A DNA stretch of 64,000 nt from JAYVSZ01 sp043774925 (GCA_043774925.1 JAYVSZ010000013.1:1-64000); one strand, 5' to 3'; counted from the stretch's first letter, positions 5,704-14,033 are shown. Notes: generated from the letters alone by a model not told the origin. Numbers and translations are program-made.

Positions 5704-6039
5704 CTAGGCTGACAACTCTGCTATACGTTTAAACCTAACGGATATTGGGATTTGTAGGTCTGTAGATTTACCAGTTACGTCAAAGCCTTCGTAGTTTGGA
5801 TTGCCTGACAAAATGACATGCGTTTTTTGGATATTGCCAAAAACATTATTAGGAGCGCCAAAGTAATGATTGATAGTAACCTCAGCAATTAAAACATCGT
5901 CTTTAACTCTGAAGTTGCCAACGTAATAGTAAGCACTGTCCCCACCGCGCACAGTGCCGTTTTCGAGAACGACAACGCCAGCACCGTAACTGCCACTACT
6001 TGGGACGATGAAAGTAACAGACCAAAGAGCTTCAAGCAT
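5704..6039 (-). CDS. GrlR-family regulatory protein (cassette gene)
   Basis: A 111-residue protein that begins MLEALWSVTFI and continues with GAGVVVLENGTVRGGDSAYYYVGNF. This matches the GrlR family, a small beta-barrel first known as a repressor partner in the enterobacterial LEE island; homologues occur widely in other bacteria with unknown roles. The C-terminal part (ISVRFKRI) completes the barrel. The ribosome binding site AAGGAAAA precedes the ATG. It is the cassette closest to the integrase among those bounded by a clear attC, so it should be among the most strongly expressed if a promoter in intI or attI drives the array. Confidence 0.75.
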   Translation of the reverse strand: MLEALWSVTFIVPSSGSYGAGVVVLENGTVRGGDSAYYYVGNFRVKDDVLIAEVTINHYFGAPNNVFGNIQKTHVILSGNPNYEGFDVTGKSTDLQIPISVRFKRIAELSA

Positions 6040-6394
6040 AAAGTTTTCCTTGAATTATGTATGTGGATAAGTGGAAAAACACAGGAACGGTTAGCCAAAG
6101 AGTATTTTTTGAATTTGTTTTTAACGCGCTCAAAAATAAAAGCAATTTATCGCTCCGTGTTTTTAAATGCACAACGTGAAGTAGGCATCCTAATTGACGC
6201 TTTATATTGCGTAAATTTGAATGCGTTGTTGTTTTTAAAAATTAAATTATATAATAAAATCATATTGTTAATTATTTTTAGTGCATCCTAATAAAACTTA
6301 GCATATGCGTCAAAGTATTGTTGCTCATCTGCTTTGTTTTTATGCTATTCAACTTTAATCATAAGTTGTATTGTTGTGCGCCTTGTGAAAGCTG
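6040..6394. other. AT-rich stretch without a gene
   Basis: About 355 bases between the last clear cassette and the vapC-like gene. The only sizeable frame (+ strand, 6061-6291) has a low-complexity translation and no ribosome binding site. GTTAGCC at 6090-6096 and a short outer stem (TTCCT near 6046, AGGAA near 6083) resemble a degenerate attC, but the left core is not recognisable. ATTCAAC at 6347-6353 is a core-like heptamer. This stretch could hold remains of an attC or attI. Confidence 0.4.
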
Positions 6395-6805
6395 TCAACC
6401 CTGAAGTTCAAACGGGTTAATTACTTTTACAGAAAACCTTTCAAAATCGCGCACGTTGCGGGTAACCACTGTTAATTGGTGTGCGACAGCGCAGGCGGCT
6501 ATCATGGCATCTTCAATCACGGTGTTTGATTGTCCGTGCATGAGTTTTGCCCAAATTCTGAATGTTTCTGCGGTCATTGGTAGCACGTTGTAGCTGCTGG
6601 CAAGCTGGTTTAGCCAAGTTTCAATTTCATTTGCTTTATCAGCATTTTGCGCGCGCGTGATTTCAATGCCTGCTTGTATTTCACCAATAGTGACGGCGCA
6701 TAAATGCAAATCATGGTCATCTGCACCATTAATCCATGCCAAAACTGCGCCGTGCGGTTTGACTTTTCTTAGCTCAGAAACAATGTTGGTGTCGAGTAAG
6801 TACAT
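6395..6805 (-). CDS. vapC: VapC-type PIN-domain toxin
   Basis: A 136-residue PIN-domain protein (MYLLDTNIVSEL at the start). The acidic residues that coordinate metal in PIN ribonucleases are visible: Asp5, Glu42, Asp99 (in VIEDAMIAA) and Asp110 (in TRNVRDF). VapC/FitB toxins cleave RNA. The gene starts three bases after the antitoxin gene, so the two are one operon. The length is normal and the gene looks intact. It lies between the cassette array and intI; no attC follows it clearly, so whether it is a cassette is open. Confidence 0.88.
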   Translation of the reverse strand: MYLLDTNIVSELRKVKPHGAVLAWINGADDHDLHLCAVTIGEIQAGIEITRAQNADKANEIETWLNQLASSYNVLPMTAETFRIWAKLMHGQSNTVIEDAMIAACAVAHQLTVVTRNVRDFERFSVKVINPFELQG

Positions 6806-6808
6806 TGC

Positions 6809-7066
6809 TTATACGCCGGTTGGTGTGCGGCGATTGGCCTTGCCGCGCAGCGGTAGATTTAACTCTATGCGTGCAATATCAGATAATAATAATGCTTTTA
6901 ACGTGGGCGGTGCGGCTTGATTTAAACGTTTCCATTCGGCAATGGGTACTAAAACGGCAGTTTCTACGCCGCGCCGCGTCACTAGTTGAGACCCATCGGT
7001 AATGCAAGCGTCTAAAAATTCACTAAAGCGTGCTTTAGCATCTTGTACGGGCCATGTACTCATCAT
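6809..7066 (-). CDS. Phd/YefM-type antitoxin partner of the PIN toxin
   Basis: An 85-residue protein with the Phd/YefM N-terminal pattern (WPVQDAKARFSEFLDACITDGSQLVTRRG, then ETAVLVPIAEWKRL). This domain dimerises and binds the operator; the C-terminal tail wraps the toxin. It stands directly upstream of the PIN toxin. A GGAG lies upstream of the two adjacent ATG codons. Its promoter region carries a pair of ACTAGT palindromes. Confidence 0.85.
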   Translation of the reverse strand: MMSTWPVQDAKARFSEFLDACITDGSQLVTRRGVETAVLVPIAEWKRLNQAAPPTLKALLLSDIARIELNLPLRGKANRRTPTGV

Positions 7067-7081
7067 ATAAACTCCAATAAG

Positions 7082-7099
7082 ACTAGTTATATGACTAGT
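7082..7099. promoter_or_regulatory. Probable operator of the Phd/VapC pair
   Basis: ACTAGTTATATGACTAGT: two copies of the palindrome ACTAGT, six bases apart, 16 bases upstream of the antitoxin start. Paired palindromes in this position are usual for autoregulated toxin-antitoxin operons. Confidence 0.5.
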
Positions 7100-7220
7100 T
7101 TAGTAGTGTGGTTTTAATAAGTCAACTGAATATTTTTGATGCGATTAAGTTGGCTGTTAATCAATCTAAATATATAGTAAAATCAATACACTATAATTTT
7201 TTAGTCCATCCTAAAGTCAA

Positions 7221-8207
7221 ATGATTAATACGTCAAATAATGAGCAACCAAAGCTGTTAGAGCAGGTGCGCGGTAAAATTCGCCTTAAGCATTACAGCAT
7301 CCGCACCGAGCAAGCTTATGTAGATTGGATTAAACGCTATATTTTGCATTTTTACAAGGTTCACCCTAAAGATTTAGGCGCGGCAGAGGTGGAGCAGTTT
7401 TTAACGCATTTGGCGGTGGTGGGCAAGGTGGCCGCCAGCACGCAAAACCAAGCCAAAAGTGCGCTGTTATTTTTGTATAAAGAGGTGTTGCAATTAGAGT
7501 TGCCATGGCTGGATAAAGTGCAGCAGGCCAAAACGCCCAAGCGCTTGCCTGTGGTGCTTAGCCAAGTGGAGGTGCAAAAAATATTGGCTAATTTGGATGG
7601 CACGCATCACTTAATTGTAAGCTTGCTTTATGGCACGGGCATGCGTATTTTAGAGGCGCTACGGTTGCGCGTGAAAGATATTGATTTTAACCGTAAAGAG
7701 ATTTTAATTAGAGATGGTAAAGGCTTTAAAGACCGCGTGACGATGCTGCCAATGAGCTTAATTAAGCCTTTGCAAGCGCATTTAGCGCGGGTGGAGGCTT
7801 TGCATAAAAAAGATTTGGCTGATGGTTTTGGCAGCGTTTATTTACCCAATGCGCTGGCTAAAAAACACCCTTATGCAGCGCGCGATTGGGCTTGGCAATA
7901 TGTTTTTCCATCGGGCAAATTGTCGGTTGATCCGCGTGTGGAAAATGGCGAAACACGCAGGCATCATGTGCAAGATCAAGCCATTCAGCGTGCGGTGCGG
8001 CAAGCGGTGGTGGATGCGAAATTGACCAAACAAGCCACGCCGCATACGTTTAGGCATAGTTTTGCCACACATTTGTTAGAAGGCGGTTATGATATTCGCA
8101 CTGTGCAAGAGCTTTTGGGACATTCTGACGTGGCAACCACGATGATTTACACGCACGTGCTGAATAAAGGCGGCCGCGGCGTGGCTAGCCCGCTAGATGT
8201 TTTATAA
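7221..8207 (+). CDS. intI: Integron integrase IntI (tyrosine recombinase)
   Basis: A 328-residue tyrosine recombinase that inserts and excises cassettes by attI x attC and attC x attC recombination. The N-terminal SAM-like DNA-binding domain covers about residues 10-95. Catalytic residues are visible: Arg142 in GTGMRILE, His275 and Arg278 in HTFRHSFATH, His301 in LLGHS, and the nucleophile Tyr310 in MIYTHV. The segment ALAKKHPYAARDWAWQYVFP (about 211-230) is the extra helix found in integron integrases and absent from ordinary XerC/D. The gene looks complete. It is transcribed away from the array. I saw no LexA box (CTG-N10-CAG) upstream. Confidence 0.95.
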   Translation: MINTSNNEQPKLLEQVRGKIRLKHYSIRTEQAYVDWIKRYILHFYKVHPKDLGAAEVEQFLTHLAVVGKVAASTQNQAKSALLFLYKEVLQLELPWLDKVQQAKTPKRLPVVLSQVEVQKILANLDGTHHLIVSLLYGTGMRILEALRLRVKDIDFNRKEILIRDGKGFKDRVTMLPMSLIKPLQAHLARVEALHKKDLADGFGSVYLPNALAKKHPYAARDWAWQYVFPSGKLSVDPRVENGETRRHHVQDQAIQRAVRQAVVDAKLTKQATPHTFRHSFATHLLEGGYDIRTVQELLGHSDVATTMIYTHVLNKGGRGVASPLDVL

Positions 8208-8242
8208 AAGGTGTTTTGTAGTTTACAATTGGGAACTAAAAA

Positions 8243-9055
8243 ATGAACATTGATGATTATCGCGTTAAGCCAAAAAGTAAGTTTTCTTTAAGCGATTACG
8301 ACACGCAAGACAAAGCAGCACGCAAAGGCTCAAAAGAGGAGGCCGTTGCGGCGTTAGAAAAAATCGCGACAGAAATCAATGCCTTGCAAGATATTTTATA
8401 CGCGCAAGGCAAGCACAAAGTGTTGCTGGTGCTACAAGGCATGGATGCCAGCGGTAAAGATGGCACGGTAAAGCACGTGTTTAGCGAGTGCGATCCACTG
8501 GGAATCCGCTTGGCTTCGTTTAAAGCGCCAACTGAGGAAGAATTAGCGCGCGGTTACCTTTGGCGCGTGCATGCGCAAGTGCCAAAAAAAGGTGAGATTG
8601 TGATTTTTAATCGCAGCCATTATGAGGATGTGCTGATTGTGAAAGTGCACGACTGGATTGACGATGCAGAGTGCAAGCGCCGTTATGCGCAGATTAACGA
8701 TTTTGAGCGATTGCTGGCCGAAACTGGCACCACCATTATCAAATGCTATTTGCATATCTCCAAAACCGAGCAAAAAGTACGCATGCAAAAACGCATTGAT
8801 GACCCGACTAAAACATGGAAATTTAACCCGAATGATTTAAAAGAACGGGCGCTTTGGCCGCAATATATGAAAGCTTATGAGAGCGCTATCACTGCAACTT
8901 CTACTGAATACGCGCCTTGGTATATAGTGCCAGCCGATTCTAAAACAAATCGTAATACGCTGATTTCACAGATTCTTTTAGCGCATCTTCAAAAGCTAAA
9001 ACCCGTTTACCCCGTTGCGCCAACCGACTATAAAAATATTGTGATTGAAGATTAA
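8243..9055 (+). CDS. ppk2: Polyphosphate kinase 2 family protein
   Basis: A 270-residue cytosolic kinase of the PPK2 family, which transfers phosphate between polyphosphate and nucleotides. The Walker A-like loop GMDASGKDG is at residues 66-74, the family motif FNRSHYEDV at about 122-130, and the lid segment KTWKFNPNDLKERALWPQY follows at about 190-208. The single-domain length and motifs suggest a class I or III enzyme (AMP or ADP phosphorylation); the class cannot be fixed by eye. It stands alone, 35 bases after intI on the same strand, and probably marks the conserved chromosomal side of the integron. Confidence 0.9.
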   Translation: MNIDDYRVKPKSKFSLSDYDTQDKAARKGSKEEAVAALEKIATEINALQDILYAQGKHKVLLVLQGMDASGKDGTVKHVFSECDPLGIRLASFKAPTEEELARGYLWRVHAQVPKKGEIVIFNRSHYEDVLIVKVHDWIDDAECKRRYAQINDFERLLAETGTTIIKCYLHISKTEQKVRMQKRIDDPTKTWKFNPNDLKERALWPQYMKAYESAITATSTEYAPWYIVPADSKTNRNTLISQILLAHLQKLKPVYPVAPTDYKNIVIED

Positions 9056-9083
9056 ATGTTGAGGATTGATATTAACTTGCAAG

Positions 9084-9133
9084 TGTTATAACAATTGTTC
9101 TACAATGCAATCTGTTGGAACGTTTGTTATAAC
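9084..9133. promoter_or_regulatory. Promoter and twin operators of the AbrB-Doc pair
   Basis: The palindrome TGTTATAACA occurs at 9084-9093 and again as TGTTATAAC at 9125-9133. Between and around them lie a -35-like TTGCAA (9078-9083) and a -10-like TACAAT (9101-9106). Antitoxin binding at both palindromes would cover the promoter. Confidence 0.55.
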
Positions 9134-9149
9134 TTAAAAAGGTGTAATC

Positions 9150-9374
9150 ATGCAAAGCTTAAAATTAACCAAAATTGGCAACTCTGTTGGCTTAATCCTT
9201 CCCAAAGAAGTGTTGGCGCGGCTAAAACTTGAAAAAGGTGACACCGTGTTTTTAACCGATGCCCCCGGCGGCGTGACGATTACGCCGAACGATGCAGACT
9301 TTGAAGCGCAAATGGATGCAGCGCGCCAAATCATGAAATCGCGTCGTGCTGTGCTGCGCGAGCTTGCAAAATGA
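9150..9374 (+). CDS. AbrB/MazE-type antitoxin
   Basis: A 74-residue protein with the SpoVT/AbrB swapped-hairpin fold: LKLTKIGNSVGLILPKEVLARLKLEKGDTVFL at residues 4-35. Proteins of this type act as antitoxins and operon repressors. The C-terminal helix (MDAARQIMKSRRAVLREL) would bind the toxin. It overlaps the Doc-family gene by four bases (ATGA). The pairing of an AbrB-type antitoxin with a Doc toxin is well known. Confidence 0.87.
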   Translation: MQSLKLTKIGNSVGLILPKEVLARLKLEKGDTVFLTDAPGGVTITPNDADFEAQMDAARQIMKSRRAVLRELAK

Positions 9375-9757
9375 CCGCTTGGGCTTGGCTGGATAACGCC
9401 GTTTTAATGGCTGTGCACGATGAGCAGCTGGCAGAACATGGCGGCATAGCAGGCGTTCGCGACGAGGGCATGTTTATCTCTGCTATGCAGCGTGCGCAAA
9501 ATTTGGCAGCTTATGGCACGCCTGATTATGCCGAGCTTGCCGCAGCTTATGGCGTTGGATTAGCTAAAAATCACCCGTTTTTAGATGGCAACAAACGCAC
9601 GGCATTTGTCGCGACAGAGCTATTTTTGGCGCTTAATGGTTATCAGCTTTTCGCAAATGACGCAGATTGTATTCTCACCATGCTCAATGTCGCTGCAGGT
9701 GAAATTGACGAAGCCACTTTCGCGGCTTGGATTCGTCAAAACACTGTCAAAAAATAG
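9371..9757 (+). CDS. doc: Doc-family toxin (Fic fold)
   Basis: A 128-residue protein with the Fic/Doc motif HPFLDGNKR at residues 68-76. The short length and the Asp-Gly-Asn-Lys-Arg form are typical of Doc, which phosphorylates elongation factor EF-Tu and arrests translation. The second-motif region GGIAGVRDEGMFISAMQRAQ (residues 24-43) is also characteristic. It is translationally coupled to the AbrB-type antitoxin. All key residues are present, so it should be active unless neutralised. Confidence 0.88.
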   Translation: MTAWAWLDNAVLMAVHDEQLAEHGGIAGVRDEGMFISAMQRAQNLAAYGTPDYAELAAAYGVGLAKNHPFLDGNKRTAFVATELFLALNGYQLFANDADCILTMLNVAAGEIDEATFAAWIRQNTVKK

Positions 9758-9806
9758 CGCCAAATAAAGCGCATGTCGGCGCGCGTCACTCGGTTATAAT
9801 TCACAG

Positions 9807-11135
9807 ATGATGAATATCTTAATTTTTCTTGCCATTTTGCAGGTGTTACTGCTTGCTTGGCTCGCTTGGCGCGCGCTTAAAAGCTCGGCCGAGGTTAAGT
9901 TGTTACAAAGTTTGGAAGACAAACATCGCGCCATGTTGCTGGACTTAAACGATAGCTTGAACAAGCTTGGCGACCGTATGAATGCTGGCTCTCAGGCCGA
10001 TGCTGAAAAGCTGAGATTGATTGTTGCACAAGAACTTTCACAAACGCGAGAGGCCATGCAGGCTTTGCAGCTTGCGCAAAATAGTAGCTTGGCGAGTACG
10101 CGCGAAACCGTGCTGGAAAAATTGCATACAACGCTGGCAGAACAAGGCAAATCGCAACAAAGTTTAATCAACGACACCATGCTGAAGGCTACTACCACCC
10201 TTACGCAGAGTGTAGAAGCGCTCGGCAAGATTGTGGATGCGCGACTGGAAGAAATCGGCGGCAAAGTCTCTGAGCGCTTGGAAGAGGGCTTCAAAAAGAC
10301 CAACGAGACGTTTATTAGTGTGATGCAGCGCCTTGCCACGATTGATGAGGCGCAGAAGAAAATCGACGGTTTAACGGTGAATATGGTGAGCCTGCAAGAC
10401 TTGCTGGGCGATAAAAAAAGCCGTGGCGCCTATGGCGAAGTACAGCTGGAAGGCTTGGTGCGCAACGCTTTGCCGCCTGATAGCTATAAAATGCAATATA
10501 CGTTTGAAAACGATGCGCGGGTAGATTGCGCACTGTTTCTGCCAGAGCCAACAGGCATCGTTGCCGTAGATAGCAAGTTTCCGCTGGAAAATTATCATAA
10601 AATGTTTGATAAAAGCTTGTCAGAAGCCGAGCAGAATGCGGCTGAGAAGCAATTTAAGGCGGACATTAAAAAACACGTGGACGACATTGCCAGCAAGTAC
10701 ATCATCCCCAATGTAACTTCGGATGGCGCGGTGATGTTTATCCCCGCCGAGGCCGTGTTTGCCGAGATTCACGCCTATCACCCCGAGGTGATTGATTACG
10801 CGATGAACAAGCGCGTATGGGTGGTTTCACCCACCACGCTGATGGCGGTGCTAAACACCGCGCGCGCAGTGCTGAAGGACGTAGAAATGCGCAAGCAAGT
10901 GCATATTATTAAAGATGAGCTTGGCAAATTAGGCAAAGATTTCGAGCGATTTGATTCGCGTATGAAAAAACTCGCGGATAATATTCGCCAAGCGCACGAA
11001 AACGCGCAGGATGTACACATTAGTAGCCAAAAAATTTCGCGTCGATTCAAGCAAATTGAGCGCGTGGAATTGACGAATGCGCCGATGGATTTGCTAGATG
11101 CGGTAGATGACATTGATACCGATAAACAAGATTAA
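9807..11135 (+). CDS. rmuC: DNA recombination protein RmuC
   Basis: A 442-residue RmuC family protein, which limits DNA rearrangements at inverted repeats in E. coli. An N-terminal membrane segment (ILIFLAILQVLLLAWLAWRAL) is followed by a long coiled coil to about residue 200. The nuclease-like RmuC domain then runs from about 205 to 400 (KKSRGAYGEVQLEGLVRNAL; FIPAEAVFAEIHAYHPEVIDYA; VWVVSPTTLMAVL). Length and domain order are normal. It starts 50 bases after the Doc gene. Confidence 0.93.
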   Translation: MMNILIFLAILQVLLLAWLAWRALKSSAEVKLLQSLEDKHRAMLLDLNDSLNKLGDRMNAGSQADAEKLRLIVAQELSQTREAMQALQLAQNSSLASTRETVLEKLHTTLAEQGKSQQSLINDTMLKATTTLTQSVEALGKIVDARLEEIGGKVSERLEEGFKKTNETFISVMQRLATIDEAQKKIDGLTVNMVSLQDLLGDKKSRGAYGEVQLEGLVRNALPPDSYKMQYTFENDARVDCALFLPEPTGIVAVDSKFPLENYHKMFDKSLSEAEQNAAEKQFKADIKKHVDDIASKYIIPNVTSDGAVMFIPAEAVFAEIHAYHPEVIDYAMNKRVWVVSPTTLMAVLNTARAVLKDVEMRKQVHIIKDELGKLGKDFERFDSRMKKLADNIRQAHENAQDVHISSQKISRRFKQIERVELTNAPMDLLDAVDDIDTDKQD

Positions 11136-11152
11136 TTATAAAATATAACACT

Positions 11153-11410
11153 ATGAATATAAAAGTATTATTCTTTGCAAGAATAAAAGAAGCGGTGAAT
11201 TATTCCACGGAGGAAATCACTTTGCCAAGTGAAGTTTCCACTGTGACGGCGCTTAAAAATCATCTCGCGCAACGCGGTGAAGTTTGGGCGAATTTGTTTA
11301 ACGGCAAGCAAACCGTTCGTGCGGCGATTAATCATGAGTTGGTGGCTGATTTAGCCACCATTAAAGCCGGTGACGAAGTGGCGTTTTTCCCGCCTGTTAC
11401 CGGCGGATAA
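11153..11410 (+). CDS. moaD: Molybdopterin synthase sulfur carrier subunit MoaD
   Basis: An 85-residue ubiquitin-like protein ending in the diagnostic Gly-Gly (FPPVTGG). The C-terminal glycine is thiocarboxylated by MoeB and donates sulfur to cyclic pyranopterin monophosphate. The start MNIKVLFFARIKEAV is typical. It is followed after 13 bases by moaE, its partner subunit. The cofactor would serve molybdoenzymes such as the MsrP encoded at 49212-50279. Confidence 0.93.
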   Translation: MNIKVLFFARIKEAVNYSTEEITLPSEVSTVTALKNHLAQRGEVWANLFNGKQTVRAAINHELVADLATIKAGDEVAFFPPVTGG

Positions 11411-11423
11411 GTCGGGCGGTTAA

Positions 11424-11894
11424 GTGTCAGTTTGCATTCAAAAAGAGGATTTCGATACAGGCCAAGCGCTAATATCCATGCGCCTCTCAGGGCGGGGCGC
11501 TAATAATCAAAGCGTAGGTGCTGTTGTGAGTTTTATTGGCCAAGTACGTGATATGAATGGCGGTGATAATATTCAAACGCTCACGCTAGAACATTACCCA
11601 GGCATGACAGAAAAAGCGCTAGAAGCGATTGAATGCGAGGCGAAAACGCGCTGGGATATTATCGACAGTTTGATTATTCATCGCGTTGGCAGCTTAAAAC
11701 CGCAAGATCAAATTGTGCTGGTTGCGGTTTCTAGCGCGCATCGTGGTGAGGCTTTTAAAGCCTGCGAATTTATCATGGATTTTTTAAAAACTAGCGCGCC
11801 ATTTTGGAAAAAAGAAGCGACAAACACAGGCGAGCGCTGGGTAGAAGCCAAATTAAGTGACGATGCTGCAGGGAAGCGTTGGAACAAACGCTAA
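11424..11894 (+). CDS. moaE: Molybdopterin synthase catalytic subunit MoaE
   Basis: A 156-residue large subunit of molybdopterin synthase, which turns cyclic pyranopterin monophosphate into molybdopterin. Recognisable segments are GAVVSFIGQVRDMN, LTLEHYPGMTEKALE, HRVGSLKPQDQIVLVAVSSA, and the active-site region LKTSAPFWKKE with its catalytic lysines. The start codon is GTG at 11424. It forms an operon with moaD. Confidence 0.94.
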   Translation: MSVCIQKEDFDTGQALISMRLSGRGANNQSVGAVVSFIGQVRDMNGGDNIQTLTLEHYPGMTEKALEAIECEAKTRWDIIDSLIIHRVGSLKPQDQIVLVAVSSAHRGEAFKACEFIMDFLKTSAPFWKKEATNTGERWVEAKLSDDAAGKRWNKR

Positions 11895-11927
11895 TCATAT
11901 AAAGCCACGTTGGGAGCAATAAAAGCA

Positions 11928-14024
11928 ATGCAAATTTTAAAACCACACGCGTTAAACGCAACGATTTCGCTGAATGAATTATCGTTTAATACAACCGCAC
12001 AATTATTAATTGAATCAGAGGGTTATCAACCACATATACATGGCTGGGTAGCACAACAGGAGGCGAAAAAAGCGGCCATGTTTGGCTTGAATATGCGCCA
12101 AGCGGGTTTTAATGTGCTGGTGTTGGGCGAACATGGCAGTGGCCGCACCTCGCTCATGCGCAGCGCGATGACGGAAGTTGCAAAAAAAACCGCAACAAAA
12201 TTATTTGATTTAGTCGCACTTTTCGATTTTGAACAAACGAATCAACCCGTTTTACTGAAACTTCCAGTGGGCTTGGGGGCGAAACTGCGTACAGAAATGG
12301 ATGGTTTTACGCGTGCGCTGATGATGGAAATACCGAATTTTGTGGCCGCAGGTACACAAAAAGAAATGTTAGCGCTGGCAGAAAAGTGGCTGACTGACGC
12401 TATAGATAATTTAGAAAAAACTATTAATAACAGTGAATTAAGTAATTATTTTAAAGCAATTAAGCAAGAATTATTAAACTATTTGAAAGCTTGGCAGCCA
12501 CCAGTTAATCCAGAAATTGAAAGTCCGTTAGAGGGATTGATTAATGAAGCATTTTTTTCACGTTTCCGCGTGAATTTGCTAGTGGATAATCGCGCTGTTC
12601 AAACGCAAAAACTGCACCAAGCAGTGATTTATGATAACGACCCGAGTCAGCAATCGCTATTTGGTTGGCTAGAAAGCAACACAGACGCGGTGTTGCCCGA
12701 TTTTTTACGCTTACGCGCTGGCAATTTGCACAAGGCAGATGGCGGCATGTTGCTGATTCATCTGCGCGATTTGTTGAACGATGAGCAGAACGGCACGCAA
12801 ATTTTAGAAAAACTCTACCGATTTTTGCGTAACGGCACGCTGCAATTTGAAGATTCGACCAGCGGTGCGCAAAGCGCGAGCTATGTGCTGGCGAGCACGC
12901 TAATGCCCGTGAACGTCAAGCTAGTGCTGGTGGCCATGCGCGAGGATTTTTACAATTGCTTGGACGAAAATCCAGATTTTTTTGATTACTTTCCCATTAA
13001 AGTAGAGTTTGCCGACAGCATTACTGCGAATAGCGAAAATTACGCCGCAATTGCGGGGTTTGTCGCACAAAAAAGTGTACAGCACGCATGTCAGCACTTT
13101 ACCAACGAGGCCGTAGCAGCCTTAATTGGTGCGCTACAGCGGCTTGAGGAAGACCAGACGCGTATTAGCACTAACTTTGCTTTTCTGGAGCGTTTAATGC
13201 TGGAAAGCGCGGCTTATTCGGGCAATGCAGGTGTGGTTTCTGCCGAGCATGTACAAGCCGCGATTGATGCGCGCAACACACGCCGCCAATATTTTGAGGT
13301 GCAAATTCGCGATTCTATAACGGATAACGAGCTGCTGATTCAGGTGCAAGGCGAGGTGGTGGGGCAGGTGAATGGTTTGACCCATATTGAACTTGGTGAT
13401 GCTAGTTTTGGCTCGCCGATTCGCATCACTGCGCGCTGTTATCCAGGCCAAAAGGGGTTGATCAACATTGACCGTGAAGTGAATATGAGCGGCCCAAACC
13501 ACGATAAAGGCATTTTTATTTTACAAAATTGGCTGAGTGCCAGTTTCTCGCATTTGGCGCCTTTAAGCTTGAATGCCTCCTTGGTGTTTGAGCAGGAATA
13601 TAATGGTGTAGAGGGCGATTCTGCCAGCTGTGCCGAGCTATTTGCACTGCTTTCTGCGCTCGCTAATTTGCCCATTCAGCAAGGTGTGGCGATTACTGGC
13701 GCACTTAATCAATTTGGCGAAGTCATGCCAATTGGTGGTGTGAATGAGAAAATTGAAGGTTATTTCCGTGTGTGTCAGGCGCTAGGTTTAACTGGCAAGC
13801 AGGGTGTGATGATTCCCAAGCGCAACCAGCGCCATTTATTGCTAGATAAAGCGGTGGTGGAAGCGGTCGCGCAAGGCCAATTTCATATTATTACCATCGA
13901 CCACGTGCTGGAAGGCATTGCTTATTTAACGCAGCACAGCGCCGAGGACGTGATGACGAAGGCACAGGCGACGCTGGCGGAATATCGCAAAACCCTTGAA
14001 AGCAATGCGCCAGCTAAAAAGTGA
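11928..14024 (+). CDS. Lon-family ATP-dependent protease (YcbZ/LonH type)
   Basis: About 698 residues. The order is an N-terminal P-loop region with GEHGSGRTS (residues about 67-75), a long insert, an AAA-type core (ADGGMLLIHLRDLL) and a C-terminal Lon protease domain. The Lon catalytic dyad is visible as Ser565 in EGDSAS and Lys608 in GGVNEKIEG. This layout is that of the YcbZ-like Lon relatives rather than classical LonA. The ATG at 11928 has GGGAG upstream; a TTG at 11910 is in frame but lacks one. The likely role is cytoplasmic protein quality control. Confidence 0.9.
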   Translation: MQILKPHALNATISLNELSFNTTAQLLIESEGYQPHIHGWVAQQEAKKAAMFGLNMRQAGFNVLVLGEHGSGRTSLMRSAMTEVAKKTATKLFDLVALFDFEQTNQPVLLKLPVGLGAKLRTEMDGFTRALMMEIPNFVAAGTQKEMLALAEKWLTDAIDNLEKTINNSELSNYFKAIKQELLNYLKAWQPPVNPEIESPLEGLINEAFFSRFRVNLLVDNRAVQTQKLHQAVIYDNDPSQQSLFGWLESNTDAVLPDFLRLRAGNLHKADGGMLLIHLRDLLNDEQNGTQILEKLYRFLRNGTLQFEDSTSGAQSASYVLASTLMPVNVKLVLVAMREDFYNCLDENPDFFDYFPIKVEFADSITANSENYAAIAGFVAQKSVQHACQHFTNEAVAALIGALQRLEEDQTRISTNFAFLERLMLESAAYSGNAGVVSAEHVQAAIDARNTRRQYFEVQIRDSITDNELLIQVQGEVVGQVNGLTHIELGDASFGSPIRITARCYPGQKGLINIDREVNMSGPNHDKGIFILQNWLSASFSHLAPLSLNASLVFEQEYNGVEGDSASCAELFALLSALANLPIQQGVAITGALNQFGEVMPIGGVNEKIEGYFRVCQALGLTGKQGVMIPKRNQRHLLLDKAVVEAVAQGQFHIITIDHVLEGIAYLTQHSAEDVMTKAQATLAEYRKTLESNAPAKK

Positions 14025-14033
14025 TGCAAAGCA

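Larger units (their letters stand above)
124..8207 (-). mobile_element. Chromosomal integron: cassette array plus integrase
   Basis: The array is read on the minus strand away from the + strand integrase gene at 7221-8207, which is the normal integron geometry. Twelve attC-like sites separate small minus-strand genes; most of these genes begin within a few tens of bases of one site and end inside or just before the next. The right-hand core boxes (GTTRRRY on the + strand) often contain the stop codon of the cassette gene. Content is typical of sedentary arrays: small hypothetical, membrane and secreted proteins, and toxin-antitoxin pairs. The left end runs out of the window. No attI could be placed with confidence. 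Confidence 0.93.

Noticed and set aside
6061..6291. 76-codon + strand frame in the AT-rich stretch next to the array
   Set aside because: Low-complexity translation, no ribosome binding site, and no family resemblance.
7120..7126. GTTGACT (minus strand) as the attI crossover core
   Set aside because: Only six of seven positions fit GTTRRRY and no neighbouring attI-like repeats were seen, so it was not annotated.
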